This document shows positions 12,257-24,324 of a stretch of 64,000 nt of DNA, piece after piece. The notes beneath the pieces were generated by a model that saw only the letters and a list, made by a program, of their open reading frames with translations, was not told the DNA's origin and made no database searches. The position numbers were made by a program, and so were the translations under genes. Source of the DNA: Cordia subcordata (Eukaryota > Streptophyta > Magnoliopsida > Boraginales > Cordiaceae); the NCBI GenBank assembly GCA_028554755.1, contig JAPTOF010000001.1, positions 36,227,501 through 36,291,500 on the forward strand, in the 5' to 3' direction. Every line of letters begins with the position of its first letter. Within the stretch, counting starts at the first letter, position 1.

Positions 12257-14542
12257 CTAAAAATGTGATTTGGACCTTCGATGGCTTGCAACAGCAACAG
12301 ACTGATGAGTTTTGTGCTTTGTCTCTTGTTTCCACACTTTGCCAATGTCTTGTGCTACTGTAATGGCATCCAGAGATGCACCAGACAGGCCTCTTCTTGT
12401 GAAGCCAACTGCATAGAGACCCTCTTTGCCTTTCCACCCGTCTGGAAATGGTGTTTTAGGAAGCCCCTCCCTCGAAAAGAACTCGTTTTCCTGTAAAACA
12501 CAGCAAAAATTTCAGCATCCAACAAGGCATATTTCCACCATAATTTTGTATGTTGATTGTTTATGTAACGAGTTGAGTTCAGCTACTAGTCTATCTAAGT
12601 TATTGTAAACTGTATATCTGTTATTGGGACGGCATGTTATAGTTTGACCCCATAAAATGGTATAACAATTTACAATCTGCAATAGAAACTTTCTTTTCAT
12701 GTCTTGTAGATTTAATGGAATCGAGTATTGCTATATATCACCCTTGTACTCCTCCTGGGAGAATAGGCTAGCCAGCAAGTCTCCTGTTCTCACTAATATA
12801 CAGATAAGTATAGAACCCAACAATGACTACCACCCACCTAACAATTTGAAGATGGGATATAGCAACAGAATCTACAACAAACCCAACTTCTATAACTGTC
12901 ATATGAAACCACATTTATCTATAATTATCTAACTTGATAGTTGATCTATGCTATAAAGAAATAAAAACAAAATTAAGTAAAACATTTCATTACCTCTAGC
13001 CATGATGGAACATTGCTGCCATATCCAGTGGCCAGAACAACTGAATCGATTTCAAGAATTTCGCCATTAACCAATTCAACACCGCCAGGCAGGAACCTCT
13101 TGATCCCTGGAACTATCTTAATCTCACCAGATCTGATCTTCTGCAGTGTGCCTATGTCTAACACAGGTGTCTTTCCTGCTGTATTCTTGAGCTGCAAAGG
13201 CCCTGTAGATGGTTTTTTAATCCCCTGCTTCTCTAAATTTCCCAGCATCAGCCTGGCTGCTATCAGCAATATCTTGTCTACTAGCCACAGCGGCAGCCAT
13301 TTCATCATCGAAACAGCCAACTGGAATGTTGATTTTCCAAGAATTTCTCTCGGCAAGACATGGACCTGCGCATCAGAAAAAGAAAATGTATCACTAAAAT
13401 GACTGGAAACTGAACTGTTACATGCTTGCTAGTTGCTTCTTGAGGGTAGCCATTGGATTTCAAGTCAGGTTGCCCATGAGAGGTCAACTCGATCAAAATA
13501 AATATAACTGCTTAGAGCAGTTAACGCAGTTGTGTCAGATATAACAACTGAGACAAAACATAAAACAATCGTATCTTTTTCTAGACAATCTCTCTCATTT
13601 TCTCTAAAATGAGAAAATTACTGCAACACAGAGGCTTCTGGGCCATGGAAACCTCTTGTCAGTAATACAAGTAAACTATTATTTCAGGTATGTTTTATTT
13701 ATTTATTTTCATATGAGATTATATGTGTTTAATCTCCAACAGTAGCCATTATAACTTACTGAGCTTCGAACAACCATGTATGGAATCGCGCTGTGGTGGC
13801 AAAGATCAAGAGAAACTTCCATGCCTGAATTGCCACAACCAACAACCAAAACACGCTTGCCTTGATAAGCTTTGCCTGACTTGTAATCACAAGCATGAAT
13901 GATTTGGCCATCAAAATGTTGTATGCCATCAAACTCAGGCACTATTTTCTCTGCATTCTCTCCTGTGGCAACCACGAGCCACCTGCAGATGTACTCAATG
14001 GTTGAACCATCATTTTGGACACTCCTGACGCGCCATAACCCACAAGTTTGATCATATTTCGCTGACTGAACCAACTCGTTGAACCTCGGGTTGATTTCGA
14101 ATCTTTTAGCATAGGATTCGAGGTAGTTGATGAACTGATACTTGGTGGGATATTCAGGGAAATTTGCAGGAAAGGGAAGATATGGAAGTTCACAAAACTG
14201 CTTTGGCAAGTGAAGTTTGAGGCGATCATAGGTCCTGTTTTGCCATAAAGAGGCAATGCATTTGGCTCTTTCAAGCATCACAAATGGCACGCCTTGTTTT
14301 TTGAGTCCAGCAGCAACTGCTAGCCCTGATGGACCAGCACCAACAATGACTGGACCATTTACGAGTACGCATCGATGATGGAAGAATTCTTTATGTAATT
14401 GATCAATATCATCATACAACATTGTTGGCACACAAAGATTACTACAGTTATTCATCAGAATTGAAGGGATGTTTTCTTTTTCTAACTTTGGATGTGGACA
14501 ACACGAGAAAAGGGAGAAGACAAGAGAGAAGTTTGTTTTCAA
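12257..14542 (-). CDS. YUC: YUCCA flavin-containing monooxygenase (YUC3/5/7/8/9-type clade), three exons
   Basis: YUCCA enzymes convert indole-3-pyruvate to indole-3-acetic acid using FAD, NADPH and O2, the rate-limiting step of the main auxin pathway. Minus-strand exons are 13760-14542, 12994-13365 and 12257-12490. All junctions are GT-AG and in phase 0, and the stop is TAG at 12257-12259. Counting from the first Met (462 residues), visible motifs are the FAD site GAGPSG (68-73), the FMO signature [11 protein letters not shown] (210-220), the NADPH site GCGNSG (235-240) and [12 protein letters not shown] in exon 2. Exon 3 carries [16 protein letters not shown]. The first ATG (14542) lies only about 35 bases below a TATA-like box. 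Met30 (14455) or Met41 (14422) fits the family better: starting at Met41 gives 422 residues, the usual length, with the usual ~20 residues before VNGPVIVG. Clade placement is from recall. Nothing looks broken. Confidence 0.93.
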
Positions 14543-14577
14543 GGAATGTGTGGAGGGGGTTCAGAGCCATGGAGATG

Positions 14578-14585
14578 TTTAAATA
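14578..14585 (-). promoter_or_regulatory. TATA-like box of the YUCCA gene
   Basis: TATTTAAA on the minus strand. Expected transcription start is near 14550, which would leave almost no leader before the ATG at 14542 and favours Met30 or Met41 as the true start. Confidence 0.5.
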
Positions 14586-15672
14586 GGGGAGAGCACCACC
14601 TAATTATGATTTGAAAATGATGTTCTCATTGTCCTTTTCATATGATTAAGTTGGACACATTCTTTTTCTCGGTAACATTTATGATTCAATAGTTGTAAAC
14701 TGTCATTGTAGTGGATTATGAGATATACTATATAATAGATATCATTAACAAAATTCAATTTTTTATAGTCATTGTGACACACTTCTTTTCTTAATTTATT
14801 TATCCACTTTTTTTTGTAATGTTTACGATTTAACGGTAGTAAACTGTCATTATGACGGATATAATCAGCTAATAGGTACAATATGTCTCTTGCAACAAGG
14901 CAAACTAGATATCACTAACAAAATTCAAATTTTTGTTGCCATCTTGAAGCATATTATATTATCCTTTCCGCGTTGATTTGCTATCTTTAGTAAAGCTAGT
15001 GTGATCAAAGGATGATATATTTATATTCTCATATTATTTAAGTCGTGTAAAACAAAACATAAGTTGGGCACATGGAGTCAATCTTTGAAGTTCTTAATTA
15101 TGTATCTATTTCGATTCCAAAGAAGCTGCGTTGTCTTTCCTTCATAGCTATGCTTCATTCTACCATTTTCTTTTGTGTGTGTTTTTTCTTTTTCTTTTTT
15201 CTTTTTGTTGTAAAAGTTAGGACTAAAATTATAATTAAATTCTGTGTTTGATTGAGTACAATCATGATTTAATGTCCCTAAGATTGTGTATGTTTCCATC
15301 TTTCACTATAATTGGTTATGATTTCAACATTATTATTCAACATAAGATGATTTCAATTTCTTTGACCTTTTTGTTTTAATTTCAATATTTCCTAAATTTG
15401 TAAGAAAGATTTTCACTTGGCGGAAAATTTTATCACGAACTACTTGGAGCAATTTCCTCCAAAGTACTACGGTGTTAATACAAGAAGAACCCAACCGTAA
15501 AACTCAACGAGAAGAACCATTTTAGAGTAACTCAGGGCGGATTATTGAATTAATGAGAAAATAAAAGAATTGTTTTAAAATTCCACGGCACAATTGGTAG
15601 ATGGCTAAGCATTTAACTTAATTCATGATAAAAATTCTAATTAGATTTGGTGCCCTTATCATATATATAATT
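14586..15672. other. Intergenic; upstream region of the YUCCA gene
   Basis: AT-rich. A weak direct repeat is visible: GTAATGTTTACGATT.. TAGTAAACTGTCATT near 14816-14851 resembles GTAACATTTATGATTCAATAG.. AAACTGTCATT near 14673-14706, followed in both by similar sequence. Auxin or light elements cannot be assigned by eye. Confidence 0.4.
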
Positions 15673-16695
15673 GGATAAATAGCATTGTATCTCTTGTGAT
15701 TTGCTCTAAGTGTACAAACCCATGCGATTTTAAAAATAGGCACTAGAAACCCTTGTCATTTTCTAAAACTAAGCACAATACCTCCTGTTAAAAAGTCGTC
15801 AGTTTTAACTACGATTGTGTTAAACTTGCCCAAATTGCAAGTATATTCCATTTTTTGGCTCATAAACTTAGTTTTGGTCAAAAATACCCTTTCATTTGCA
15901 TTTTAAAAGACATTCGCAATAGCCATATTATGTTAACTATTCGTATTTCGTTCATTCTATCGGTATGCCCCCAGGTACATGTAATTGTGACCTATTTGCC
16001 AGAACCAAGGGGTCCCTTGACCTTAATACATTTAAAATGTGTGTATTTTAACCAATTGCACCACAAACCTGTTTATATTTTATTTCATCACCAAAAGTAA
16101 ATTTTTTTTTAGACTCTAGAAAAAGAAAAATGAAAAATAGAAAATAACCTTCACTGCCACCATCCACCGTGCAACAACCTTCCATCACACAGCTATCATC
16201 TCCACCGCCATTATCTATGACGATGAAACGACACTTTCTCATATTTTATCATAAGAGTAATTAATGTGGCCAATTTTTAGATGATTGATAAATTAATTAG
16301 TAATTCAATAAGTATTATTTATTAATTAATCATTTTATATGATAATCAAAACACACTTTGTCATATTTTATCATAAGAGTAATTGATGTGGCCAATTAAG
16401 TGAAAAGGATAAACAGCGCCAATTTTCCCTGAGGTTTGCCATAAGTACGTAGTTAGCCAATGTGGTTTAAAATAAAAAAAAAGGATATATAAGTCTTCTT
16501 TTTGTAATATTTATTCGAAGGACATATAAGTCTTTTTGTATTTTTCATTGGCCAAAACAAATGAAATTAACAAATTAAATGGGACATGTATGCTTTATTT
16601 TTTAAAACAACATGGGGTTTGATGCCCTAATTCTAAATCATAGCTTTAATTGTGTGCTTACAACAAATTACAAGGGGTTATGGGGCTATTACCTC
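15673..16695. repeat. Inverted-repeat (MITE-type) sequence with two left-type ends and one right-type end
   Basis: A left end near 15673 (GGATAAATAGCATTGT..) and another near 16408 (GGATAAACAGCGCCAA..) both resemble the reverse complement of the right end at about 16640-16695 (GGTAATAGCCCCATAA..). A nested or partly duplicated MITE explains this best. No coding capacity seen. Confidence 0.45.
16231..16397. repeat. 45-bp direct repeat, 122-bp spacing
   Basis: ACACTTT(C/G)TCATATTTTATC.. followed by GAGTAATTRATGTGGCCAATT occurs at 16231-16275 and 16353-16397, nearly identical. Confidence 0.75.
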
Positions 16696-19600
16696 CATAA
16701 ATTTCCAAAACAAACGGTAAAACATGGGGAAAAATAGAATTCTTCACTTAATTAAAACGCTTTAAAGATGAATGTCAAAGTGAATAGAATTTGGTCAGTG
16801 GAAAAACTTGAATATCTTTATTAGCGAATATTGTTTCTTTTCATTTTATAAGATCATCATTCGAGAAGACCAATACATATTAATACTTTTTTATTTTTCA
16901 TGTGACTCTTATTAAATTTATAAGTCTTCCGATGTTCATACTTGTAATTAACTTCCTTTCGGAAAGATACATGATTTGAAAAATATATGTTTTAATTTGA
17001 ACATTATAACCGTAGCTCCTATGTAATATAGTATCCTTAATATAAAGAGTTTTTTTTCTCTTATTTTAATGACACAACAAACACAACTAAGTTAGAGCGT
17101 AATCACACGCCTCTCAATCTATGTTCCATATTAATAATCAATACCATAGGGTGGCATATTAAATTGAAAGATATATAAAAGTTATAGAAAGGTCGGTGTT
17201 TACTTTCTGATCAAGTTGCATTAGCTTAAATATTTGGGAGTACAATAAAGTGATACCAAGTTCTTTAGTTTGCTAAAAAACAAGAAGCTGTTTTTCAACT
17301 GGTTTAAAGAAAACATTCTCTTTGTGGTCGGAAAAGTTTGTGAGATAAATTAACATAAAGCTGTGATAACATAAAATTTGTCAAAAAGCAGCCAAAATAT
17401 TATATTTTCTTAAAAACTTTGGTTCTTTCTGAGTGTCTGCAGCATCATTCTATGATATGGTATATATTTATTATGATATGCTTGATTACCAAAACTGGTG
17501 AGCTTAGGTTGAGTTGAAAGAATAAGTATGCCAAATATAGAAAAATTCAAGTAGATCAATACAATATAATTGCTTCATGCATGACTTTGGTACTTATCGC
17601 TTTGGAATGATATGGGGATTTTTGGCAAGTAGATGTAGATTTTTTATTTGTGCACCGAATAAAAACACAGCATGAATGTAGTGGAAAGCATTAGCTTTGT
17701 GAAAATGAAAGAAAGTGTGTAACCTGGACAAATCTTTTAATTTTTCAAGTTGATCCGATCCATTCATTTGTAGAGCTATTTGCTTAATTGTAGACGTTTT
17801 TTAAACACCTCTAATGGAGGATAAGTAGTTAATTTTGAAAGAACTTATTATTTGACTTTTATTTAATAATATTTTTATTAAAATTTTAACTATTAAAAAT
17901 TTTACAATTTCACAATTAAAATTTTACAATTTAATCAAAGAGGACCAAAATCTCGCAGGCTGTGCCCCCTACGTGGAGTAGTTGATATATCCTGCGTACT
18001 AGTTGCACCTCGGGTGGGGCGGGGGTGGGGGGCTCACATTTGCTGTTAGAATTTGGAACCACGCACACCACTCCCTCTTTTGTGTTATCACATTGAGATT
18101 GCAATTAGAAACCCCCAAATCGATGTACCCTTTGATTTTCTTGCCTTAGTATTTTGAGATTGTAAAACTTTGTTTAGTATTTTTGAGATTGCAAGACTTG
18201 TTTTGGTCCACTAATTCCCATTCTTTGCCAACAATGTAACACGTACATGGTGGCAATTAGACCCACAAATTTAAGCTCATGATGATCTTATGAAGTGATT
18301 CGCTAGAAATTTAGTTGTTTACAATCAAAAGTCTCAAACTCTAAATCATTCTTCTTATTTTTAATATCAAATAGTCTTTGATTAATTTAAAAATATTAGT
18401 TAGGACACATGATTGTATCACTATTTGTAAATTGTAGCTTTCGAGTCGGTTAGATGTAATTATATTTACAACAAATTAATATAAATAGTATAAAATTTTA
18501 TTTAAAATGAATTACTCGTGATATTTTATAGGCTTTTGATTGGTGTTTTCTTATAATTGGTCATGGCTATGGAGCCATAAAATAGAGGCAAACGCAAAAA
18601 GATTTTGTTACTGGGAAAGGTGCATGTGCATGGAACCTTGGCATAGTAAAGTCACTTCTTTTCATGCAAGAATGAGAAGGTAGTGTTTGTTCTTATCGAG
18701 TTCTCTTTCCGATGCCTTTGGAGTAAGGGTACAATCATCATCCCCAAAATTATAAAAATCAATTAATTTATATTATACTATTAATATAATTTGGTAATAT
18801 CCGCTATACGTGAATGTTTCTGCGGGTGGGCCCAGCATTAAACCGATAGGAGTGTGTGAGCTACAGCCCCTAGCTTTTTAAGTTTCATACATGCAAAAGT
18901 GATGATTTTCAACTTCAACTAATCATATCTCCATCTTTTTGAGACTAATTAATTAGTATTTAATAAGATTATGGTTATGATGATTTTCTTTTTCATAATT
19001 TTCCTATAGTCCTTATAAAACTATTTAAAGTCATGCTTTCGGTAGTGCGCAACTCTTTTGCATTATTAGTTTACTCTTGTTAAATTGTTAGTACAGTCGG
19101 CGACTAACCATTAGCTAATTCATTGGTCAAGGTTCGACCGTTTTAGATTTTGTATGGATTTTTGGTGACTAACTATTGCCTAATTCATTACCAGGGTTCG
19201 ACCGTCTTAGATTTTGTATAAATTTTTGAAGCAAATTAACTTGTCATATCATCATGATATCTTATCAGTTTCCCGCCATGCGTGCCATGAAAGCTCCATA
19301 AAGTTGGAATTAATTAGGATATTAAAGCTTTGTCAAAATACTTCGCGTACGCTAATGATGATGGTTGTAATGATACTAATACTTGTGTATATGGCAAACT
19401 TTTCAAAATTTGATTGGGTTAATTTAGTCAGGCTCGTAACATTTTTAAGTTCACCTAGTCGGTTTTAATTTCTTTTTAAAAAAAAAAAAAAAAGAAGCAG
19501 CCAAATTTCTTCTTTTTCCTTTTTCATTCTTTTTCTCCTGACCCAAAAAAAAAAAAAAGAAAAGCATTTTTTCATAATCACCAAAAGAGTAGAGGCAGGG

Positions 19601-22600
19601 TAATAAATATGTTAGAATCTGAGTCTCCTTAATCAGAAAAATTGCGTCATGATGATCGAGCTATATATAATAACTAACACAGGTTATTTCATAATGGTGA
19701 ACTCTGATAAGATTCTACATATATAGAAAAAGAAAAATATCCCTTTTTAATTATAAAACCAAGTAATCGTGTTTATTTTATTAAATTTCCAAATTGTTCT
19801 CAATACACTCCAAAAAAAATGTATTTTATCCAAGAGCTGATAACGTACATTTTAGTTATCTCCGACCTCATAAACAAAATAAAATTTTGACTGTTATCAT
19901 GTGGCAGCCGCCTTAAGATTTTTGGATGGAATAGTCAGCTTCAAAATTATCGAATGCAAATAACTGAATAGAGAAATCTTCCTCGCGACAAACAGATGAA
20001 AATCAAATATCTAGAGAATTAGTTTCATATCTTAGATATAGAATTCTGAAAATGTTATTATGAATCGAAATGGAGGAACATATAATTCAACTTATTTTTA
20101 CTAATATTTAGATAGAATTAACATTCAAAATAAATACAAAAATATACTTAAAAATTAGTTTTTTTTTTTTTGGAGAGCTTAGAGGATCAATATTGTGTAG
20201 TTGCTTGTGTAGCAAAAGCAAAAAAGAAAAGAAAATTAAAAAGAAAAACATCTCATATAGATTCGACGCAAATTAACCACATGAATTCCTCTATCACATT
20301 ACATAATCTACACTCAAATAGCTTCACTATAAGCGTTTATCCTAATGCCGCTTATCTAACAATCTATTTGGTCTAATTGTGAGATTTCAACTGTTGAGCT
20401 GTAGTGTTTCTACCAATAAAGTTTTGGTTAAAAGTGCTGTTGAATAAAAAATTATTGATTGTTTGGCGCAATATTTTAAGAGGTGAGATTTTAGATATTT
20501 TGAGTACAACATTGAAATTTCAAAACTATAACGTTTTTTTTTATAAAAAAAAGAAGGAAAAATATTAATTTTTGACATAATGTAAAAATAAATTTTCAAA
20601 AGTCTTTTCCAAAAAGCTCCAATTTCAAACTTTTAATTTTTCAACTTTTCTCAATTTTAACTTTTATGTAAAAATAATTTTAAAAATAGAACAAATAAAT
20701 TAATTTCAACTTTGAAACAGACAAAATTTTTTTTTAAATATTTAAAAGTCGAGTCAAACAAACTTTAATTCAAATAGACAAATAGCTACTCCAGGATTCA
20801 GTTTAGCCCTTGGATGTAATATAATATTCTAGGAAATATTTTCTGACGTTACTAATCCGGTTAGAGAAATAGAAGGTTATTCTGGGAAGAGGCCAGATGC
20901 GGAGAACAGATTTTTCCGGATGTGATTTTTTTATGTAAAAAGCGTTTTGTTAACTGGTAAGGCGATCAGGGAAAATCATGTGAATAGGGCAATTTGTAAA
21001 GTTTTTTGTTTAAATACCTCAAATTTGGCATATTTGATAGGGTCTCCTTTTGAGAGGTTTTTTTTTTTTTTTTTTTTGTATATGATTTTTACTTAGTGAT
21101 GAAATCACTTGCTTACCTACTTAAAAAAAAAAAAAAATTCTCCAGTATTGAAATTGCTCCTCTAGGAGAAAAAAAGAAAGGAAAAATTGCTGCTCATATG
21201 CCACCCAATGTTATCTTATTAGCTTCAAACCTGTATTCACTACATTAAATAGATAGTGGAAGCATTTAATTAGTTATGTTATTAGAGGTGAAACACTCCA
21301 CTACGTGTGCTAATAGTTGCCATAAAAGTGCAAGAAAAAATCCTCAACAGATTATCAAGTTGAAGTTTTCTAAGCGAACAATCTTGATTATATTCCCTTG
21401 GAAAGGCAACTTAGTTTCTCAATTTCAATAGTTAATTACACAAAAATGGAAAAATTAACAACATAATATCAGCAAATTTAGGTCAATTCGTTAAACTTCT
21501 CAATTTCCTACTTCTTGCAACAAGAAAGAGTTCTTATTCAACTCCGGATACATTAGTTTTGTTCTTGGGGTATGGTGCCACAAACTTGGATTCATCATTC
21601 ATGATGTATTAATACAATTATTTGGCCTTTGTATTAAATAATTTAAATTATTATTTTATTCAATTATATTATTATTTTGTTACCATTAGTCTTTCTTGTA
21701 CGTAACATTACTTCTTATTGATTATTTTATGGGAATATGATGGTTGCAAATGCATTTTCAAATGCAAAGAAAGATCACAATTTAATTCACATGAGGATGC
21801 ATAAGAAGTTAATAACTCAATATAAATTAGTCCTCCTTCCCGTCATTTGCGCCAATAACATTAATTTAATTAACATGTTAGACGTTTAATTAAAGCTTCT
21901 ATATAGATAGTTTTCTTCAAAGTCAAGACTTTTAATGACGCCTTGTTGACTAGCAAAATCGACACCAATTTCTTATTTAATTTATTGATATTTGTTATTC
22001 CCTTGATGCGATAGCAAAGAAGAATCATTGCTTTAAGGCAAAATCAATTTGGTCCCCCCACCCCACTTCTCAAAATAAACCATTTGGTTCCTAAAATATA
22101 TATCAAAGAAGGGATTTCTCAAGGGCATTTTCCACAAACTGGATTTCTTATCAAATATTCAAAGATTACTTTATAGAAAGGCTGAAAAGCTTGTGTTTTC
22201 ACCATTTTTCATGATCACCTCCATGTGTTAAAATCATAATGAGGTTTTACTTTCTTGTAGAGTTATGAAAATTACAAACAATAACAAGCAAAAAAGCCAC
22301 TAGCTAGTAGACAATCCCATCATTATTAGTATAGATTATGGTGTAACAAGCTAGCATTTTCTAATATATCAAGAGACTGAAATTGTGGAAACCATTAAGC
22401 TTAACCAGCTAGATAAGGTATGCATATGCATCATTTGCCAAAAGAAAAAGGGGATATGGAGCATTTTGTTAGCAATAGGGCCAATAACAAAAGAGTCAAT
22501 AGAACAAGGAGGCATATCGCCTTCAACCATTTCAAAAAACAAGGTTGATTCTTACAGATTGGATCAACAACGATTCTTGAATGAGGTATTCGACTCTTAA

Positions 22601-23794
22601 GGAAGAATTGAATAAGATATCTTCAATGGTTCTACATTTGTAAATAGGAGAAACTTATAGAGACAATTGAGCTAATGGGGTCACTTATAGAACATGGGGT
22701 GTAGATACCAATATCTTAATCTAGATTTGCTTTGTGGCAACTTGGTCTTTGACTGATGTGTATGTTTTTTGTTTAGTATAATTCACTTTATCACTTAGCC
22801 AAAAAAGGAAGTGTAAAATAAGGATGATAGTGGTTAGGCATCGACGAGTCCATCCACCCTTAAGCCCCGCATTACAAAAATCTTGACCCATTACTAGTTA
22901 GGAACGGCAACGATTTTAATAACCGTAAAAATTAAAAGCACTGTAGCCAATACCATTTAATAAAATAAAGCTAAAACCAAATGGTTTTAAAAATCTTTAA
23001 TTGTAACTGTAATAATGAGATTTTCAAAAAAAAACCATGGTTAATTTTATCGCTGGCCGATTTTAGCTAATTAAAAAAATAATTTAGATAGAAACTCAAC
23101 CTAAAAAATTTTCAAAAATCCAATTGAAATGTAAAAAGGACCAAATATCAAAATAAATAAAAAAGCATACACCTAAAAAATAAAATATTAGTCCAAATAG
23201 AAAATGAATCCAAAAAATATTAAAACTTTTATATTAAATGTACATAACTAAACAATGAAATAAATTAAAAAAATACACAATAGCCTAATAAAGTTAAAAA
23301 TAGAATACACGGTAATTGTAATATTTTTCCATAAATATAACTGTTTTATTTATCAATTTCGAGTATTATAATATATAAATTGATATTCAATATCCATTTT
23401 CTTTTCTTCAAAGCCTAAAACCAAAACCTATCAAATTATCCATCTGTTACTCCTTATAAAACCCAAAACCTAATCGATACTTCATCAATTTTATTATTAG
23501 GTTTTTATTGGCTGGATACCACGGGCTTCGGATTTCAACCTTAACTATCATCGTCATTATTCCTATGTTGTCAGCCCCTGGTCTGTTCAACTCATCATTC
23601 CTCTTTTTATCTCTAACAAAAGCAAATAAATTGCCGATGGAAATTCGAAGTGTATTCCTTTCTCAATCAACCAACTTGCCAGAACTATAAATTTGAAATG
23701 AAATAGAAAATACAAATGTGTTACTTTCTTAATCAAACAACTTGCTAGAACCATTAAATTAGAAATGAAAAAGGCTCCAATTTCTATCTGTCAG
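16696..23794. other. Intergenic, about 7 kb, no gene recognised
   Basis: AT-rich with homopolymer runs (A13 and A12 near 19478-19560, T runs near 20160 and 21060). Short open frames have no recognisable domains. T- and A-rich blocks near 20600-20770 resemble decayed MITEs. Confidence 0.45.
19099..19228. repeat. 65-bp unit tandemly repeated twice
   Basis: GGYGACTAACYATT.. followed by GGTTCGACCGTYTTAGATTT occurs at 19099 and again at 19164, with a handful of substitutions. Confidence 0.8.
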
Positions 23795-23812
23795 ACTCCA
23801 ACTTATATTAAT

Positions 23813-24306
23813 TTCTCTCAACTTCTCTCTCTCTCTCTCTCTCTTACAGAGACTTTCTTTATTTTCTTCCCTAGGGTTTCTTCTAGTCTTTTTTTTGGTA
23901 CTCGGGCCGGGCCCGTAACACCGTTTTCTTGGCTCGGCCCTACCGTGACTTGTTTATTTTACAATGCTTTTTTGCCGATATATATAGTGTGGTGTTGCAC
24001 ATGGAGTTCTTGAATTTAATAACCTTGATTTTGTTTAAGGTGTTAATTCTAGATCGACACTAAATTGGGCAATTGAGTGCCTTGTGAAGGATACGCAACT
24101 TTGTCTCTCAGAGACAGGTTCCTAGAGTGTCATTTATGTATGAAGGAGTGTTAATGAGGTGGTAGATTGGCTAGCAAAGAACATTCGACAAGAGTCTCTC
24201 TCTGGTAGTTAGATTTTAAACCCGCCTGTCTGATGCCGTGGATGTTAGCTAGTTATATTGCTTTATGTTTAATCTAATAATATTAATACGTTTATGTTAA
24301 AAAAAA
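23813..24306 (+). mobile_element. 5'-truncated LINE (L1-type) insertion with target-site duplication
   Basis: ACTCCAACTTAYATTAAT (18 bp, one mismatch) occurs at 23795-23812 and 24307-24324. The insertion ends in an A run at about 24298-24306, as expected for target-primed reverse transcription. Near 24150-24185 the plus strand reads NEVVDWLAKN, which resembles the C-terminal end of the RNase H domain of plant LINEs (VADWLAK), surrounded by stops. The 5' part includes a CT microsatellite and a GGGCCGGGCCC block that may not be LINE sequence. Confidence 0.6.
23824..23844. repeat. (CT)n microsatellite
   Basis: About ten CT units, directly visible. Confidence 0.9.
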
Positions 24307-24324
24307 ACTCCAACTTACATTAAT

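Noticed and set aside
13013..13402. 129-codon plus-strand frame
   Set aside because: It is antisense to YUCCA exon 2, whose motifs and splice sites are certain.
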